A stretch of 51,820 nt of DNA. Origin: a virus. The notes beneath the pieces are model-generated. The model made no database searches. It was given only the letters and a program-made list of their open reading frames with translations, and was not told the DNA's origin. The stretch is from positions 1 to 51,820 of IMG/VR virus record IMGVR_UViG_3300025418_001486; one strand, given 5' to 3'. Both the position numbers and the translations under genes were made by a program. Below, piece after piece: positions 49,235-51,820 of the stretch (its first letter is position 1; each line of letters starts with the position of its first letter).

Positions 49235-49806
49235 GAACAAACTATAAAGCTGCAATTTGTGGCGCTCATTCACAAGGTAAAACTACTTTAGTAAAAGCTC
49301 TAAAGAATGAATTATTGTTAGATGATAATCATTTTTCTTTTAGAACTAACTTAACGAGAGGTTTAAAAGACTTAAATGTACCTATTAATGAAGGTGGTAC
49401 TTCTTTAACTCAATATTTGGTAATGGCTAGACATTTAGAGTATGGTTTAACTCCGGGTAACTGGATATTAGATAGAGGTGCTTTAGATGGTATTGCTTAT
49501 ACTACTTATTTTTATGAAAAAGGTCAGGTAAATAAAGACGTATATCAAGCTGCTTTAGTTGTTTACGAAGAATTACTAAAGACTTATGATAAGATTTTTT
49601 ATGTCGTACCTGAACTTGATATCAAAGATGATGGAGAGAGAAGTACAGGTAAAGAGTTTTTTGACGGAGTTGTAAAACAGTTTGATTTCTATCTTAAGCA
49701 TTTTTCAATGCCTACTGATAAACTTGTTTATGTATCAGGTACAGTAGAAGAAAGAGTTAATAAAGTAATTACAGAGATAAAGAAAGATTTCACCAATGAG
49801 CTATAA
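49231..49806 (+). CDS. NadR-like P-loop kinase/ATPase
   Basis: 191 residues. Walker A GAHSQGKTTL (10-19), then ILDRGALDGIAYTTYF, FYVVPELDI and a C-terminal VSGTVEERVNKV. This is the same AAA_28/NadR-like layout as the gene at 28387, but the two are diverged. In the operon with dpdA and queF, a role as a nucleotide kinase in modified or ordinary dNTP supply is possible; DpdA acts on polymer DNA, so a nucleotide kinase is not needed for the base exchange itself. Confidence 0.75.
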   Translation: MRTNYKAAICGAHSQGKTTLVKALKNELLLDDNHFSFRTNLTRGLKDLNVPINEGGTSLTQYLVMARHLEYGLTPGNWILDRGALDGIAYTTYFYEKGQVNKDVYQAALVVYEELLKTYDKIFYVVPELDIKDDGERSTGKEFFDGVVKQFDFYLKHFSMPTDKLVYVSGTVEERVNKVITEIKKDFTNEL

Positions 49807-50716
49807 TACTAATAATATTGACAAAGTACTTGGTCAGAGAGTTGACTCTCCTACCACTTACACACCAGAGATTTTGGTGCGTGAAGAGCGCCAACGTAAC
49901 CGTACCCATCTTGATCTTAAGAACGGTTTCTTACCTTTCGTAGGTCACGACATTTGGAACGGTTATGAATGTAGTGCATTAACAGATAACGGTTTACCTG
50001 TTACTTGTGTTGCTAAAGTAGTTTATTCTGCTGAAAATGATTTCATTGTAGAGTCTAAGTCAATGAAGCTATACTGGAATTCATTTAATATGCAGAAAAT
50101 GGGTAAGAACACTAAAGAAGTACTTAAGAACATTAAGCAAACAGCTTCTAAAGACTTATCTTTATTACTAGAAACTGATGTTAAAGTAGAGTTATTTCCT
50201 CAAACAGTAGACAAAGAAACTAATGTTCAACGCGATGCTTGGTATAATAATTACAACCAAGAATTCTGGCCTGTATTAGAAAAGACTAAAGGTGCAGAAA
50301 AGATTGAGTTTACTGTATTTAACGAAGATGCAAAACTACTACAAGTAAACGATCAAATTACTGATGTAAGTTACCGTTGTATGAGTACGTTACTACGCTC
50401 TAATTGTAAGATTACTAAGCAACCAGATTCAGGCGATATTTTCATTTATTATAAAGGACCTAAAGCTGTTACAGAAAAGTCTTTATTAGAATGGATTGTA
50501 TCATTCCGTAATGAATGTCACTTCCACGAAGAAATCTGTGAAGCTGCTTACAAACGCCTTTGGGACTTATTAGAACCAGATGAACTATTAGTAACTTGCT
50601 TTTATGCTCGTCGTGGTGGTTGGGATATTGTACCAACTCGCGCTTCAAGTAAAAAGTTACTAGATAAACGTCTTATTGACGTAAAGCACCCTTATTTTAA
50701 GTTTCCTCGTCAATAA
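49796..50716 (+). CDS. queF: NADPH-dependent 7-cyano-7-deazaguanine (preQ0) reductase QueF
   Basis: Reduces the nitrile of preQ0 to the aminomethyl group of preQ1. The motif ESKSMKLYWNSF is at 86-97 (QueF signature E-S-K-S-x-K-L-Y). The C-terminal module has LLRSNCKITKQPDSG with catalytic C204 and D211, FHEEIC (H244, E245) and FYARRGGWDI, all as in the two-domain (E. coli-like) QueF of about 280 residues. One change: the usual H-Q-P-D-W-G is K-Q-P-D-S-G. Coupled to the kinase-like gene by an 11-base overlap. It shows that preQ1, not only preQ0, is an intended product. Confidence 0.93.
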   Translation: MSYNTNNIDKVLGQRVDSPTTYTPEILVREERQRNRTHLDLKNGFLPFVGHDIWNGYECSALTDNGLPVTCVAKVVYSAENDFIVESKSMKLYWNSFNMQKMGKNTKEVLKNIKQTASKDLSLLLETDVKVELFPQTVDKETNVQRDAWYNNYNQEFWPVLEKTKGAEKIEFTVFNEDAKLLQVNDQITDVSYRCMSTLLRSNCKITKQPDSGDIFIYYKGPKAVTEKSLLEWIVSFRNECHFHEEICEAAYKRLWDLLEPDELLVTCFYARRGGWDIVPTRASSKKLLDKRLIDVKHPYFKFPRQ

Positions 50717-50752
50717 CCTTGATAAAAACAAAAACTATATTAATATAAACAT

Positions 50753-51100
50753 ATGAGCCAAGATAAAATCATAGTATTCCTAGACGCTATTCAACGTACA
50801 ATTATTGCTACTCTTGTTGAGCAAGACGATGCAACAATTACCGTAACTAAACCAGTTATTCTTAACGTATCACCTACGCAAGATAAAAAACTACAAGTAC
50901 AGCTTTATCCAGTATTCTTTAGAGAGTTTACTGCAGATAGAGACGTTTTTGCTAACTGGACATATTCAAAGAGTTCTATTGTATTAAGCACAGCTGAAAT
51001 TGAATCAAACCTCAATTTACAATATACTCAAATGTTCCAGACAGCAGCTGCTTCTCAAGCTAACTCAAATACCCCTGTAGTTAAGCTATTTGACGAATAA
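50753..51100 (+). CDS. Conserved small protein preceding uvsX, unknown
   Basis: 115 residues. The pattern IVFLDAIQRTIIATLVE, VTKPVILNVSPTQDKKLQVQLYPVFFREF and SKSSIVLSTAEIESNL resembles a small protein found next to uvsX in T4-like aquatic phages (L-D-x-x-x-R-T-I, then V-x-V-Q-L-x-P-x-F-F-x-E-F). Beta-rich with a C-terminal helix. Function not known. Confidence 0.65.
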   Translation: MSQDKIIVFLDAIQRTIIATLVEQDDATITVTKPVILNVSPTQDKKLQVQLYPVFFREFTADRDVFANWTYSKSSIVLSTAEIESNLNLQYTQMFQTAAASQANSNTPVVKLFDE

Positions 51101-51105
51101 TCTAT

Positions 51106-51820
51106 ATGGTAAAAAAATCTAACAACGAAGAGACAAAAGCCTCTTCAATGAAAGATATCTTTGAGGCAGTAGACGCACTAAATGCAGATGCGTCTCTGCT
51201 TTCAGATGATAATTCTCTTTCTATTGTAGGCGACTGGATCGACACGGGTTCATACGCTCTTAATGCTATCTTCTCTGGTTCTTTATATAAAGGCATACCA
51301 GTAGGTAGAGTAACAGGCTTTAGTGGTCCTTCAGGTGCAGGTAAAACACTTATCGTTAATAAGATCATTGCTAATGCACAAAAGAAAGGTTACTTTGCTG
51401 CAGTATGGGATACAGAAGCAGCAGTAGATAAGCAATCTGCTGAAGGTGTTGGTATTGACCCTAAGCGTTTAAAGTACTATCCTGTAGAAACAGTAGAAGA
51501 TTGCCGTAACCAAATCGCTACATTCTTAGATAAGATTATTGCAGCTAATGATCCTAATTTAAAGGTTATTATTGCTATTGATAGTCTTGGTAACTTAGCA
51601 AGTGCTAAAGAGCTTCGCGACGTTACTGAAGGTAAGGATGCAGCAGATATGGGTACAAAGGCTAAAGCAATGAAATCTATGATGCGTGCTTTAACCTTTA
51701 AGGCAGCTAAAGCTCGTGTGCCTATTCTCTTTACTAATCACATTTATGATAACCCAACCTCACTCTATCCTGAACTGGTTAAAAAGCAGTCCGGTGGTTC
51801 TGGGCCTATTTATCTTGCTT
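51106..51820 (+). CDS. uvsX: Recombinase UvsX (RecA-like), 3' end cut by window
   Basis: Strand-exchange protein for recombination-dependent replication, loaded by UvsY. Starts at the ATG at 51106 after a 5-base gap. About 238 residues are visible: Walker A GPSGAGKT, VWDTEAAVDKQ, Walker B VIIAIDSLGNLAS, then LTFKAAKARVPILFTNHIYDN and a loop with KKQSGGSGPIY, all as in UvsX. The frame remains open at the right edge. Confidence 0.95.
   Translation, partial: MVKKSNNEETKASSMKDIFEAVDALNADASLLSDDNSLSIVGDWIDTGSYALNAIFSGSLYKGIPVGRVTGFSGPSGAGKTLIVNKIIANAQKKGYFAAVWDTEAAVDKQSAEGVGIDPKRLKYYPVETVEDCRNQIATFLDKIIAANDPNLKVIIAIDSLGNLASAKELRDVTEGKDAADMGTKAKAMKSMMRALTFKAAKARVPILFTNHIYDNPTSLYPELVKKQSGGSGPIYLA

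Noticed and set aside
49796-50716. Single-strand DNA-binding protein gp32, expected from position near 43 and uvsX
   Set aside because: The sequence instead has the QueF signature ESKS-x-KLY, the catalytic Cys in RSNC and the RRGGWDI end. No gp32-type zinc site is visible.

Overview
The window is part of the genome of an AT-rich, T4-related myovirus (contractile-tailed phage). The evidence is a set of recognisable T4-type core genes: prohead protease gp21, scaffold gp22, major capsid protein gp23, portal gp20, tail-sheath stabiliser gp15, head-completion gp4, clamp-loader gp62, primase gp61, late sigma factor gp55, recombination nuclease gp46/gp47, DNA polymerase gp43, and UvsX, UvsY and UvsW. 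Several proteins (gp62, gp15, PhoH, QueD, the small protein before uvsX) look more like those of marine and freshwater T4-like phages than like T4 itself. Almost no gene has a Shine-Dalgarno sequence. I saw no tRNA gene and no integration functions. The host cannot be named from this window.

Layout. 1-3.5 kb (minus): ribonucleotide reductase nrdB-nrdA and phoH. 3.5-7.3 kb: a DUF6321-like basic protein, then the head module gp23, gp22, a small core protein and gp21. 7.3-10.1 kb (plus): two glycosyltransferase genes and a neck-like structural protein, followed by a GIY-YIG homing endonuclease. 10.7-17.5 kb (minus): portal gp20, three fibre or lectin-like proteins including a collagen-like GYSG fibre, and gp15. 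17.5-24.1 kb (minus): an XPD/DinG-type helicase, small proteins, a GroES-like protein, gp62, a DUF366 protein, a glycosyltransferase, a class II glutamine amidotransferase and QueC. 24.1-34 kb (mixed strands): internal-protein candidates, thyX, a second GIY-YIG endonuclease, primase, gp4, a nucleotide-kinase-like ATPase, queE, queD, a lysozyme and several small proteins with similar N-termini. 34-51.8 kb (plus): replication and recombination genes uvsY, uvsW (with an intein), 55, 47, 46, 43 and uvsX, interrupted by a glycosyltransferase island and by a tightly overlapping cassette of dpdA, a small gene, a formyltransferase, a kinase-like gene and queF.

The most interesting biology is a dispersed 7-deazaguanine DNA-modification pathway. 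QueD, QueE, QueC and QueF would make preQ1, DpdA would exchange it for guanine in DNA, and a PurN-like formyltransferase encoded in the same operon is well placed to formylate it. An amidotransferase next to QueC raises the alternative or additional possibility of an archaeosine-type product. Other notable features are a mini-intein splitting the DECH box of UvsW; an 84-residue protein that copies the N-arm motif of the major capsid protein; a family of small proteins with a shared amphipathic N-terminus like the T4 capsid-targeting sequence; and a late-promoter-like motif (TAAGTATA or TAAATAT) that sits only 3-5 bases before many late-gene start codons, suggesting nearly leaderless late mRNAs served by the gp55 sigma factor encoded here.
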